Positions 11,987-22,419 of a DNA stretch of 64,000 nucleotides are shown here, piece after piece; position 1 is the stretch's first letter; every line of letters starts with the position of its first letter. The notes beneath the pieces are model-generated. The model was not told the DNA's origin. It made no database searches and worked only from the letters and a program-made list of their open reading frames with translations. The stretch covers positions 69,258,956-69,322,955 of the forward strand of contig NC_087065.1 of the NCBI RefSeq assembly GCF_963678635.1, written 5' to 3'. This DNA is from Symsagittifera roscoffensis (Eukaryota > Xenacoelomorpha > Acoela > Convolutidae). A program made the translations under genes and the position numbers.

Positions 11987-13987
11987 TTAACTCTCCCTCT
12001 GATAGTTTTGGTCAACTCTGCTAGGAGCATCACTCATCAAACAAGCTCCAGTTTTGCTGCTTTTCGGAAAAGCGATCACATCTCTGATCGAACTCTTGCC
12101 CAGTAAAACAGCGAAATATCGATCAAGTCCAATCGCTATTCCACCGTGTACAGGCGCGCCAAAAGAAAGCGCGTCAATCAAGTATTGAAAATTACTGCAA
12201 TCAAGTTTCAGAATATCTTCCAGAACTAAACGTTGCACTTCCGAGTCACTGATTCTCATGGATCCCCCGGCTATTTCATTTCCATTTAAGACTAAATCGA
12301 AATGTTGACCTCTAACTTTTGCCGGGTCCGATCGCAAAAACCGAACATCATCTAGATGGGGTGCTGTAAATGGATGATGACTTGCGACCCATTTGTTAGG
12401 ATCATCAGAATTTTGTTCAAACAATGGGAAATCTTCAACCCAGAGAAACTTGAAATCATTCGGATCACGTTGATAGATTTTAGAAACATCTGCCAGCTTT
12501 TCAATAAGCCTCACTCTTAGCCTTCCCAACATTGTGCATGCTAAATCTTTTGGGCCAACAGACAGCAGTATTATATCGCCATTTTCGCACTTCAGAAATT
12601 CATTTAACTGAGATACTAACGCGTCATCAGCATTTTGAAACGAATGATGATGCCAACGACCGTTTTCTCCGATACTTATTAGAGACACCATCCATCTGAC
12701 TTCTTTTTCAACTGACTGAACAATTTTATTGATTGCTGACCGCGTCAATTTTTGTCCGTTTTTGATCAACATCCCATAACCAGGACATCCTATGCTTAGA
12801 TTCTGGTCAAAGGCATTGCTTTTCAGACCCCTCAAGATATCCGTCGGCAATTCAGTGAGTTTAACTTCCGGGTATCTCAAATCAGGTTTATCGGTTCCAT
12901 ACTGACAAAAGACTTCATCGTATGACATTCGCTTGAATGGTATTATAGGCTTATCACCGCAAGACTTTTCAGGCCAGGTTTCAACTATTAATTTCTCAAT
13001 TAAACCTTGTATGAATTCTTTGGATTCGAAACTTACTTCCAAGTCAAGTTGCGTGAATTCTAACTGACGGTCTGAAAATTGGCACTCATCACGATAACAA
13101 CGAGCAAATTGAAAGTACCTGTCTACCATTCCGACCATGAGTAATTGTTTTAACTGCTGAGGGCTTTGTGTTAATGCATAGTAGTGTTCGGGTTGTTGAG
13201 ACGGAACCAAGAACTCTTTCGCACCTCCTGGCGAGCTTCGAAACAATGTAGGCGTTTCGACTTCAGTGAAACTAGAGTCTTCGACTAAAATTCTTCTCAT
13301 TTTATGAATAGTTGAAGACCTAAGACGTAACATTTGCTGCATTTCAGGTCTTCGTAAGTCAAGGTATCTATACTGCAGACGTATGTCCTCTCTCACTGAT
13401 GACTGGGGCTTGTGTATGTTAAATGGCACTGGAGCGGCATAGTTGAAAAACAAGACTTCCGATACCGAAACTTCGAATGCGCCCGTTTTCATTTCAGAGT
13501 TCACATCTTGGAGCGGACGCTTTTTAATTTGTCCTCGTAAAGTTACAGCACTTTGAATTGTGAGCTTTGACCAGCAAAAATCATTAGAATGTGAACTTTT
13601 ATTTTCGAGACCGGAATTTTCTTTTCGGAAAACAAATTGCAATTCTCCGGTGTGATCGGTTAGAACCAAAAACCCGAAGTCTGATTTGCCAACATTCCTG
13701 ATGTATTTAACCCAGCCTGAGAAAACTTGGAAAGTATCCACATGATCGCCGGAAACTTGGTCGCAATTCAGGGTTCTATACACATCTACTTGTACATGCG
13801 GTGATTTGAAACTTAGCGCTTTTCTTTGAAGCTTCGGTGCTTTGTGGCACCATTTGCAAGCAATTGTTGGTTTTGCACAATAAAAATTCTGCTGATGCGA
13901 TAAACTGACCAGAAATGAAGTCAATAAACGTTCATTTCTTAGGTACTTTGAAACTTTCGGGAAAACTGTAACCATATTTATGAGCAT
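11987..13987 (-). CDS. DARS2: aspartyl-tRNA synthetase, mitochondrial (bacterial type)
   Basis: Charges tRNA-Asp with aspartate, by family in the mitochondrial matrix. Intronless frame of 666 residues from the ATG at 13987; human DARS2 is 645. An in-frame TTG further upstream is not a plausible start. The N-terminal ~65 residues lack acidic residues at first and are basic/hydrophobic, as in a targeting peptide. An OB-fold anticodon-binding domain follows (about residues 75-185; 'FSGWVKYIRNVG', 'GFLVLTDHTGELQFVF'). Class II core signatures: 'YRYLDLRRPEMQ', then 'SPGGAKEFLVPSQQ', 'ALTQSPQQLKQLLMVG', motif 2 'FQFARCYRDE', the AspRS marker 'YGTDKPDLR', a GAD-like insertion, and motif 3 in 'GIAIGLDRYFAVLL' followed by 'SIRDVIAFPKSS'. 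All catalytic landmarks are intact and no frameshift is present. It diverges from the TIR-HEAT gene. A possible acceptor (TTGCAG just upstream of 14006) hints at a non-coding first exon. Confidence 0.95.
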   Translation of the reverse strand: MLINMVTVFPKVSKYLRNERLLTSFLVSLSHQQNFYCAKPTIACKWCHKAPKLQRKALSFKSPHVQVDVYRTLNCDQVSGDHVDTFQVFSGWVKYIRNVGKSDFGFLVLTDHTGELQFVFRKENSGLENKSSHSNDFCWSKLTIQSAVTLRGQIKKRPLQDVNSEMKTGAFEVSVSEVLFFNYAAPVPFNIHKPQSSVREDIRLQYRYLDLRRPEMQQMLRLRSSTIHKMRRILVEDSSFTEVETPTLFRSSPGGAKEFLVPSQQPEHYYALTQSPQQLKQLLMVGMVDRYFQFARCYRDECQFSDRQLEFTQLDLEVSFESKEFIQGLIEKLIVETWPEKSCGDKPIIPFKRMSYDEVFCQYGTDKPDLRYPEVKLTELPTDILRGLKSNAFDQNLSIGCPGYGMLIKNGQKLTRSAINKIVQSVEKEVRWMVSLISIGENGRWHHHSFQNADDALVSQLNEFLKCENGDIILLSVGPKDLACTMLGRLRVRLIEKLADVSKIYQRDPNDFKFLWVEDFPLFEQNSDDPNKWVASHHPFTAPHLDDVRFLRSDPAKVRGQHFDLVLNGNEIAGGSMRISDSEVQRLVLEDILKLDCSNFQYLIDALSFGAPVHGGIAIGLDRYFAVLLGKSSIRDVIAFPKSSKTGACLMSDAPSRVDQNYQRES

Positions 13988-14317
13988 TGTTTCACATATC
14001 AAACCTGCAATTTAATAACTACTAAAAATATAAAGAAGCTTACTGGCTACTTTATTCATAGCAGACAAAATCTATTCAAAAACAAAGCAACGCACATTAA
14101 GGTGTGTAGCAAAAATATTTGACGCTTCAGCAGCATGGCATCTAGGTGACTTACAATAAATATATTTTAATTAAAGCTCGTACACAAAAACGTGCAGCCT
14201 TTGCGCTGAGCCAAGCATTACTTCATTTCTCTAACAATACGTTTATAAATAGCTTCCAAATTTTTACTCGCCGGGAATTTTTACTATTTTACAAAGATTA
14301 CCAGCCGCGACTTTCTG
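13988..14317. promoter_or_regulatory. divergent intergenic promoter region, DARS2 / TIR-HEAT
   Basis: Only 330 bp separate the two start codons, which face away from each other, so both promoters must lie here or in non-coding first exons further away. A short AT-rich core is visible but I see no clear TATA box on either side. A bidirectional promoter is inference from spacing. Confidence 0.45.
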
Positions 14318-15973
14318 ATGAGCAAGCCTGCCCAGCGGATACGTGTTCCGCCTATCTATGGCCATAATAAAGGCAGCACTGGCAAAAGCGACAGGTTTTC
14401 GCAAAACGCCGGCGTAATTCACTTTTCAAAGCAGGCGCAACTTCTCAAAAAATCAAGTAGCTTGTCAAATAATTCCAAAAAAGCGACTCCAGTAGTACTG
14501 TTTCCAGTCATATCTCACCAACAGACAAGCGAAACAAATTCTAACGAGGAAGCATCGTCAATCAAAACTGAAGAGGTTAAACCTCTACCAGAAATTAAGC
14601 CTAAGCCAGAGGCTAAAAGGGATTCAAATGGTGGACAATCACTACACGAGCCTACGATCCAAGATGCCATTCGACGTCTCAGCCAATCATCAATTGAACC
14701 TTTGAAGTCAGGGTCAAACTCGCCTGTTCCGGAAGAGCAAGGGACAAAAGATGATCAGGAAAACTTTGATGTCATGATTTCATACAGTCATCAGGACATG
14801 GACTTAATGAGATACATCAGAGAGATTCTTAAATCTAAGGGGATGAAAGTATGGGTTGACGAAGAGGGCTTAGGAGCAGGAGTTGATTTTCTCAGCAAAA
14901 TTGGAAAAGCAATCGTATATTCGACTTGCTTTTTACAGATATTGACGGAAGCTTCAGTCGTGTCCAAGTACTGCAAAGATGAGCTGAGTCTCGCATACAT
15001 CTCAAACAAACCTATCAACGTTTTATGCAGTTCAAAACCTGATCATTTATTTTCACAGATGGATTTCGGCCAGAAGCTGACTCTGGCACCTTATAAGTCC
15101 AAGTTTGTGGAGATTACCGACTTGCGATTGAGAAAATCTCAAGTGGAGTATATGTGCGACCAAATCAAGACAAAAATAGCGAATTTGTCTTCAGACATGG
15201 CTAACGATCATATCTCTCAAGAGAAAACCAAAAATGACATGAGCGCTGAAGCATTTTGGAATTTATATTTGCCGTCAGTAGAAAAATGCAGCTGGTCGGA
15301 GTTTCTTCAACTGTTTCTAATGCACTATGGAACAGACTTTGAGTTCACAGTTCCAGCTAAAGACCAATCTTGGCTTTTGTCTATCTTCAAAGCCGAGCTC
15401 TGTGACGAAAAAAGTGAAGACCCGGACTTCGTGACACTTGAAGGCCTCAAAATGTTCTGCAAACCTTCCACATCTCAAATATCACACTTTGTATGGGAAA
15501 GTATTCAGAAATACGCCCGCGAACAATTGGCGATTAAAGGAGTATTCGCTATTGATTCAACGGTCAGGCTTGACGCAATTGAAAACCTGAGCAAATTCAA
15601 AAGTACAGCTGTTCAAGAAGCTTTGCTGGATTTGCTTAAAGATCCCGATGCAAATGTTCGCAGCATCGCAGCTCTGTCACTAGCCAAAGTTAACTTGGGG
15701 TACAAAGGACAAGGATTGTCTCCAACAGCGCGAGTCGCCAAACTGTTAAAAGACAAGGATCGATTAGTCAGGGAGTCAGCGTGTGTTGCCCTAGGACGAA
15801 TGAAAGCAGAGGATCAAACCAATAAACTAATCACAGTCTGGCGCAATGATGTTATTTCTGTAGTTCGTGATGCAGCCTACTTAGCATTGGAGTTAATCGG
15901 TGGCGATGAAGCAACGAGGGCTATTTATGTCACAAAAGTGTTATCTGATGAGATCAAGGAATTGACAAAATAA
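14318..15973 (+). CDS. TIR-domain protein with C-terminal HEAT repeats
   Basis: 551 residues, single exon. Residues 1-147 are polar, Ser/Lys/Pro-rich and probably disordered. A TIR domain spans about 149-285: 'NFDVMISYSHQDMDLM' is box 1, 'VWVDEEGLGAGVDF' is the BB-loop region, and 'SKYCKDELSLAY' carries Glu222. That position aligns with the catalytic glutamate of SARM1 and plant TIR NADases; most adaptor TIRs lack it. A middle helical segment (about 305-410, 'WSEFLQLFLMHYG') is unassigned. HEAT/armadillo-like repeats cover about 415-545 ('DPDANVRSIAALSLAKV', 'DKDRLVRESACVALGRM', 'DVISVVRDAAYLALELI'). No signal peptide or membrane span, so it is cytosolic. A role in innate immunity or NAD-dependent signalling is inferred from the domain; the partner is unknown. 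This is not SARM1 itself: the order is TIR then HEAT, with no SAM domains. AATAAA lies at 16003, 30 bp after the stop. Confidence 0.88.
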   Translation: MSKPAQRIRVPPIYGHNKGSTGKSDRFSQNAGVIHFSKQAQLLKKSSSLSNNSKKATPVVLFPVISHQQTSETNSNEEASSIKTEEVKPLPEIKPKPEAKRDSNGGQSLHEPTIQDAIRRLSQSSIEPLKSGSNSPVPEEQGTKDDQENFDVMISYSHQDMDLMRYIREILKSKGMKVWVDEEGLGAGVDFLSKIGKAIVYSTCFLQILTEASVVSKYCKDELSLAYISNKPINVLCSSKPDHLFSQMDFGQKLTLAPYKSKFVEITDLRLRKSQVEYMCDQIKTKIANLSSDMANDHISQEKTKNDMSAEAFWNLYLPSVEKCSWSEFLQLFLMHYGTDFEFTVPAKDQSWLLSIFKAELCDEKSEDPDFVTLEGLKMFCKPSTSQISHFVWESIQKYAREQLAIKGVFAIDSTVRLDAIENLSKFKSTAVQEALLDLLKDPDANVRSIAALSLAKVNLGYKGQGLSPTARVAKLLKDKDRLVRESACVALGRMKAEDQTNKLITVWRNDVISVVRDAAYLALELIGGDEATRAIYVTKVLSDEIKELTK

Positions 15974-16002
15974 TATGATTACTATTGAAAACTCTATTGT
16001 AA

Positions 16003-16008
16003 AATAAA
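16003..16008 (+). terminator. polyadenylation signal AATAAA, TIR-HEAT gene
   Basis: Canonical AATAAA about 30 bp after the stop codon of the TIR-HEAT gene, followed by an AT-rich stretch. Confidence 0.6.
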
Positions 16009-16625
16009 TTTTATATACAACTGGTGGTTTCCGTCCAGGTTGCACAGAATGTACATTAACTAGATTACATCTTGGATTATTTTTCACGAATTGAAATGAT
16101 ATTCAACTTTTTTACTGAACGCTTAAAGTTTCGCAACTGCACAATGCAAATGCAAACCTAATCCAAAAAATTTTAAAATTTACTTTAAAGAACAGCGTAC
16201 GCAAGTTGCGGGAATACTCCATAAATGAAAGATTACTTTTTTTTATAAAAATTTAAATTTTTTATAGTAGTCCCTAGTAAAATATCACAATTTCAATTTG
16301 TCGCGTGTAACCGCTGCGGCCAATCGTAATACTGTCAAGTACGAAGCTTTAGTTAATGATGGCTAACTTTTTTCAACCGCTAACTTTTCAGGCTCAGGGT
16401 GCATCTGGCCTTCGCACTGAGATTTTTTTTGGCAACTGAGTAACAACTTGAAGGTTGAATGATTGTCTCGCGAGTCTCGCCTTATTGTAAGACAAAAGAC
16501 AAGTGATACACTAGTGGACAAAACTATCAATTATTGGTTTCCTTCACTCATTGTGCCAGTGGGTCATATCCTGAAGTTATATCTGGATTTGGAAACGTTA
16601 TTTTTGAAATGTAACATTCGCCAGG

Positions 16626-17505
16626 AAGTACATATCGACGGAAAACAAAGCTAAGCTATAAAACGACTGGCTAGCGTCTAAACAAAGCTATACATGCTTT
16701 TCTACATGCCAAAGCCAGTTCTTTTGGTGGTTTTCCTAACATCGGGTCGACAAAAACGTTACTGCTTTCCGGCTTCGACCAGAACGCTCAAATCAACTTA
16801 ATTACATGCAAAAATATTGAGCTCCTGGCTGAGTCTCAGTATCCCCAGACCACGAGGTCACTCCTAAAAACAGGGCTACTACTTATATATTATGTTACTA
16901 TTGTTTTTGTTCAGTAGATAAAAATCATCATATCCATCGAAGATGGATCAACCCTTTTCACCAACTCCTAGCTTCTCATTATCTGAAAACGAATCGGGAT
17001 ATTAATCAAATTCAATTCAGGGCATGAACAGGAAGCTAAAAGTTTGTATAAAACAGTTTGAGTCTTGGGCCCCGAGAATAATCCGGATTCGGGAATCCGG
17101 GGAAATAGCACTCCTATTTCTTTCCGGAAGGCTGGACACGTCGTCCCAACACCCTTCCTCGTTCGTCTGAATTGCTCGGTAACGATTGTAGCGACACAAT
17201 CAGTACAACTCAGAGCGGTTTCTGACAAATTCCAGTTATAACTTCTATCTGTCGTTATTTTCTCGTAGTTGTTTTCACTGCAACTATTGTTGTTCTGTTT
17301 TCTTCTATTTTCTTGTTTAAAATGGCGGTTTTAGCTTTTCTCAGAAATGTGACGTCACAATTCGATTTTACCTTCCCGATGTCTAATCGTTTAAATAACG
17401 TCACTAATCTGTTATAATCATTAATCTTCCAGGTCAGATGTTCTTTTCTGGTCGATTAAAATTCTAATACGAAATTGCATTTTCGTACATTCTGGTCGAA
17501 TGTCA
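16626..17505. repeat. ~890 bp direct repeat, copy 1
   Basis: Matches 17860-18757 in the same orientation with roughly 85-90% similarity by eye. Shared markers are TCTTTTGGTGGTTTT, ACATCGGGTCGACAAAAA, ACCACGAGGTCACTC, ACAGGGCTACTACTTATATA, CTAGCTTCTCATTATCTGAA and GGCTGGACACGTCGTCCCAA. About 355 bp of different sequence (17506-17859) lies between the copies. No credible ORF. The spacing and length would fit two LTR-like or terminal-repeat units, but I found no matching copy right of the coding island. Confidence 0.8.
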
Positions 17506-17859
17506 CAAAAAAACCGAATAATAACAGCAGAGAAAATGACAAAAAAATGCTATTGAATCAAACTGCTATTCGCAATTTGTTCAATAATAATCAATTCGAG
17601 TAGAGCTGTCTTGATCCTGATAGAGAACGCCAAGAACTATTGCCAGAGTCTTATTGCTGGAACAAGGAGAACCTTGACTAGACAGGTGAGCCAGTGAAAC
17701 GACCCAATGGTCCAGACGATAAAACTACTTGAGCTTAACTTCCAGTTGTTTCCTCAAGCTTCTAGAGTTACTTTAAATTTATTATTTATTTGGTTCTAGA
17801 GTCGTGTTACTATGTAATACCTGATTTTAATTTTTTTATGTGTTGTAAAATTCTCCCGT

Positions 17860-18757
17860 AAGTACGTATCGATGGAAAATAAAGCTAGGTTCTAAGCGAT
17901 TGGTTAGGTTCTAAACACAGCTCTACAGTTTTTTCACCGTCTCTGCCAAAGCTAGTTCTTTTGGTGGTTTTTCTAACATCGGGTCGACAAAAAAAAAGTT
18001 ACTGTTTTCGATTTCGATCAGAGCGCTCTGATTAATTTAATTATATGCAAAAATAGTGAGCTCATGGCTGGGTCTCAGTATCTTCAAACCACGAGGTCAC
18101 TCATAAAAACAGGGCTACTACTTATATATTATGTTACTATTGTTTTTGTTCAGGAGATAAAAATCATCATTTCCATCGAAGATGGGTCAACTCTTTTCAC
18201 CAACTCCTAGCTTCTCATTATCTGAAAACGAAATTGGTTTTAATTAAATTCAACTCAAGAAATTCCGGAGAGCTAGAATATGTTGAAATAATGAGTTACA
18301 GTTCTCTCCAGAGACTCTTCCCGTTTCTGGAATCCGGAGAAATAACGATCTTATTTTTTCTCGGAGGCTGGACACGTCGTCCCAACACTATTCCTGGTTC
18401 TTGTGAACTGCTCTGTAACGATTGTAGTGGCACAATCGTTACAACTCGGAGTTGGTTCTGACAATTTCTAATCACAATCACAACCTGCTGTCGTTTTTTC
18501 GTTGTTGTTGTTGTCACTGAGAGTTCTCCCCTTCTGATTTCGCAGTTTCAGTGTGTGCGAAATAAAAAGGGTTCCGTGTCGTTCACGTCTAAATCGAAAT
18601 TTGAAAAATCAGCATGTCAGTCAAAACTAACCCTTCTCGATTTGTCTGATTGTTCAATTAACGTCACTAATTCATAAAAACTATCAATCTTCTCGGGTAG
18701 ATGTTCCAATAAAAATTCGAACGCGAAATTGCATTTTAACCATTTTGTTCGAATGTC
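17860..18757. repeat. ~890 bp direct repeat, copy 2
   Basis: Second copy of 16626-17505. Between this repeat and the first island frame (18758-19442) I see only AT-rich sequence with no recognisable feature. Confidence 0.8.
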
Positions 18758-19442
18758 ACTCACTCCCCGGACGGACAGCCCGGTCAATGTTCTGATTGAT
18801 TCCCGTAGTCTTTAAGAGAAAACATTTTTTTCGACTTCTAACGTCTATGTTCCGATTTAAAACTTTTTCTCCTAGGTTTGAAAAGTGTTGGGACACAGGA
18901 CGGTCCTGCAAACCGACAAACTAAAATTATCCTACTATGCCTCTTCTCTTTGAAAATCTAGTTGCTATTTGTCCTGAATACTAAAATTAGGGAACGCGGT
19001 GGTCAGAAGGAACAATAAAATAGATTATTCGAGAGATTATTCAAGCCTTTCATGTCACCACAAAGTGATCAGTCATCTTAGTTGATTAAAAACAATCATG
19101 CAGGCTGGAAAATTTTTAAATAACATTCACTCAAGCCTTTCTAAATAAAAAGTAAGTGTCTCTTAAAGTGTTCTCTCAAAAATCATAATGCAAATTTATA
19201 AATGCAACAAACTTTTTTTATCTTCAAAGCTCATCTAAAAGTTTTCTCTTCAGTTTCAATTGCAAACTTAGTTGCTTTGTTTCTCATTTGAGTTTTTCGA
19301 ACGCACAAAACAGTTCTGAGTTTTAACATCTTCCCTTTCGTTGCCTCTTTGTTTCTTTCTTTGTTCTCGTCATTTAGACGTTCTAAAACTTCTAATTTCT
19401 TCTAATTTTCTTTCTTTTTGCATTTTATTTTTCGGCAATTTG

Positions 19443-20762
19443 TCAATGTTCCATCACCTCTTCCTGCGACATTGACTCTGCACTTTCAGTCTCTGTGTCC
19501 TGCAACACGTCGGTAGCTATTCTGACGCTGTTGGAGAAAATCCTCCAACACTTCTGCTCTTCTACTCTTTGTTTACAACAAGGCAGAGGATCAACGTTAG
19601 TTTTCTTGTTTCGACAGAAGCTGTTGTGGAGGCACAAAGTCAAGTTTCTCTCCAAGTCTTCTTCTTTTTCCCTTCCGTCATATTCAATTGTCCTATAAAT
19701 TCTCTGCACTGCGGTGGTAACTGCATTCCGATGAGCTATGAAAGCTCACTTGAAAGCTCCTAATCCAATGTCCAGCTGATACGCACTGTACACTCTGCTG
19801 TGCTTCGACATATATTTCTTGGCATACTGGTACAACCATGCAGTCATGTTGGATCCGAACCATGATATCAGTCGTCTTCTGGCACATATCTTTTTCACTT
19901 CCATCGGAATGTTCAAGATTTTGCACCTTGTCTGAAAAAGATCTAAATGTTTTAGACAATCCAATTCCTGCAGTTTTTCTTTCGTCGGCGTTTCTTGTCT
20001 TTTGTTATCTCTTACACGAGCTTCTAGCCATCGTATTGCCATCATAACTTCTACTATCACTATCTTCACCGGCTGTGATGAATCTGGTAAACCCATGGAG
20101 AGCAGCTCTACACAATCCCAGATCAACACCAGGTTACTACGCCCAGGATACCACCATGTTTGTAGCAAGCAATGGCAGGGGAACTCATCATGTGTCAACA
20201 TAATGCGCCTCCAATTACGCTTTCCCGACGCTTCCAGTAGTGGTTCTACTTCCATCACCACTTGGTGGATTTCATCATTCTCAACTACTGCATTGTAATC
20301 TGTGACTGTTGACCCTTTCTGCTTCTGTCTTTCAAAGTCAATGAAATTCCTACTGGCGTATCCCATGAACTTCTTTCGCAGTATCGATTCTAACTCTTCT
20401 TTGGTTCTCTCTGGAACTGTTGAGAGCATCTTGCACAATAACTCGTAAGATCTTTCTGACATTCTCGCTATTCTTACGCATTTTGGCACTGAGAAGGCTT
20501 GATCCACGATCGTTCTCGTACTTTTCACATCCACCGCTACAAAATGCACTGAGTATCTGCTCTTGCACATTGCAGCTAGAGTTGATCCCAATAAATATCT
20601 CGCTCCCGTCGGTCTACGATAGGTTCCACTATGCCGGATGTTCGTTTCCGCCTCGATCGCTTCTCTCCACTTTCCAATATAACTCTGCTCGGTTTGCAGA
20701 ACTCCCGGAAGCACTTCTACACTGATAGTCGTAACCATCTCATGCTTTTGTTCTAGATTCAA
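19443..20762 (-). pseudogene. island frame 7: unknown ~440-residue protein, one internal stop
   Basis: One reading frame runs from the ATG at 20762 to the TAA at 19443, interrupted by a TGA at 19746-19748. The first part gives 338 residues of ordinary globular composition ('SRNFIDFERQKQKG', 'NWRRIMLTHDEFPCHCLL', 'WFGSNMTAWLYQYAKKYM'). After the stop the frame continues with a charged tail rich in Glu ('DGREKEEDLERNLTL'). Cysteine pairs are present but form no pattern I can assign. Not recognised. GC content and codon use resemble the other island frames and differ from the AT-rich surroundings, which argues that the frame was once translated. It is the last (3'-most) frame of the island. Confidence 0.55.
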
Positions 20763-20870
20763 TAGTCACTCTAAAGAACCAAAAATGATTTCACTAGATT
20801 CACCTCGGTTTCTCCATGGCAATCTGCAATCGATCCGTTTCCCTTTTTCTTAGCAATTCAGCCGAGAATC

Positions 20871-21719
20871 TCAATCCAAACTCCACTCGGTTGTAGATTT
20901 TGGCAGTGAAGGTGCAGTCACCTTTTCCTCCAAGACTGGTCCCAGCTTGGTCTGCTGATTAGCATCTCTTCCTATCGTTGCAATCTTAGCAACACTGCTT
21001 GTGCTCGTAGTCAAAGAAGCAATTGCGCATTCTTCATTTACGAAAGGGTTGTACGCCATCCCTATGATTCCGGATACGTAACTGTATGACTTCTTCCTGA
21101 TCGGTCCAGAGTACTCACTGGACTTCGGCAGTGCTCCCATAGATTCTTTTGTGAGCTTCATCTCCTTGTTAGAGAATCTCCTGATTTCGTCAATCTTTTT
21201 CATCGGTTCCAGCTCCACAAGCTCCTTCATGTTCACCCGCATGGGCTTACTCTGATGGATGTCCAAAAGCGTTAGTAAGAGCAAGGCTTTCGCTCCTTCA
21301 TCACCTTCTCTTTGCATCTTGACACAAGTGTTCAATGCTGGCAATGATATCTGTTTTATCATGAATCCAAGGAAACATAGAGCGTCTCTCCGCTTCCCGC
21401 ACGCCACTGCTGCTCCTTCTTGGGTTATCAGATCTCTGATACTCGTCATTAAGAACACATTTTCCACTGGGACTAGCTGTTCTACTACGCTTCCCTTTCC
21501 GTGATTCATGGGAGACGGTTTGAAATCTTTAAGGGTACTCTCTCCACATTGGTTGAGTATCTGCATTTCTAACGTCGCTCTAGTCAGAGTGCGGTAACTC
21601 CCCTTTATTTTGTAACTGGTTGATTTTAATCCTGCCATGAGAATGTGTGGCACCATCGCTACGTCATTCAACCTCCTGTCTGTGCCAGGCAATCGATCAT
21701 CACCCTGTCCCACGTCCAT
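20871..21719 (-). CDS. island frame 6: unknown 282-residue protein
   Basis: Open frame from an ATG at 21719, with no internal stop. Features seen: an N-terminal part with 'SYRTLTRATLEMQILNQCG', a helical Leu-rich middle ('GAKALLLLTLLDIHQSK'), a Lys/Glu-rich linker ('SNKEMKLTKESMGALPKS') and a Ser/Thr-rich end ('ASLTTSTSSVAKIATIG'). No family recognised. It lies in the same strand and order as the other frames of the island, about 100 bp both before and after its neighbours, so it may be one segment of a longer protein whose frame has shifted. It could equally be a separate gene; nothing in the sequence decides this. Confidence 0.45.
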   Translation of the reverse strand: MDVGQGDDRLPGTDRRLNDVAMVPHILMAGLKSTSYKIKGSYRTLTRATLEMQILNQCGESTLKDFKPSPMNHGKGSVVEQLVPVENVFLMTSIRDLITQEGAAVACGKRRDALCFLGFMIKQISLPALNTCVKMQREGDEGAKALLLLTLLDIHQSKPMRVNMKELVELEPMKKIDEIRRFSNKEMKLTKESMGALPKSSEYSGPIRKKSYSYVSGIIGMAYNPFVNEECAIASLTTSTSSVAKIATIGRDANQQTKLGPVLEEKVTAPSLPKSTTEWSLD

Positions 21720-21820
21720 GGCTTCCTCGACGCGTAGTTGACAGCTTTTATCAAGATTTCAGAATCCACCTTTGTTTTTCCCGCTTTCCTCAGTGTCTTT
21801 TTGCTGCCAAGTTTCATTTT

Positions 21821-22291
21821 CTATTGGTTAATCCTGTCAATCACCATCTTTGATCGCATCGTTCCCTTTCGGGTTCTTGACAGATTTACTACTTCTTCTT
21901 TGTCTTCTTGCGGCGTCATCTTTATTGGAGAGTTTGCCTCACTTTCGTCAGTGGCCGAGTCAATCAGTAACTCGCTCAACCTCCCTTCACAATCGTCGAG
22001 TTTACCACGGACTTCCCTCATTAGTCGTCTGCTAAGACTTATTTTCAAAATAGAATGGGTCCCGTAGCTCTGGACTACTGTCCAGACCTCATCCATGATG
22101 ACTACTCAGTCCATACTGCATCCCGTCCTATTTTCGTGGTCTCTATGATGAACTTCCCACTCTTCTTCGGGCAACGTTCCCGAGAAAGGTACTCTGGCAG
22201 CGCCTTCTATTCTCCTTCTCCTTGGTGATTCCATCAAGAGTTTCTTTGTCTCGATGTTTTTAGAATTGCTCGGAGAGATGTTCTGCGGCAA
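21821..22291 (-). pseudogene. island frame 5: unknown, one internal stop
   Basis: A continuous frame from about 22291 to the stop at 21821, broken only by a TGA at 22106-22108. The downstream part ('MDEVWTVVQSYGTHSILK', 'RRLMREVRGKLDDCEGR', 'SATDESEANSPIKMTPQE') is charged and probably partly disordered. Upstream of 22291 the coding sense seems to continue in another frame towards 22420, so a frameshift is likely in the GC-rich stretch 22300-22420. No homology recognised. Confidence 0.4.
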
Positions 22292-22419
22292 GTTAAGTTC
22301 CGGTTCGTTTCCATGAAAACCGGCGGGGGTTCCAGCGTGGAAATTCCCTCGTCTGCCGGCTCAGTCGTCGCTTCCAACGTGCCCGTGCCGTTTTCAAAGT
22401 CGCTGAGGAAGTTGACGTC

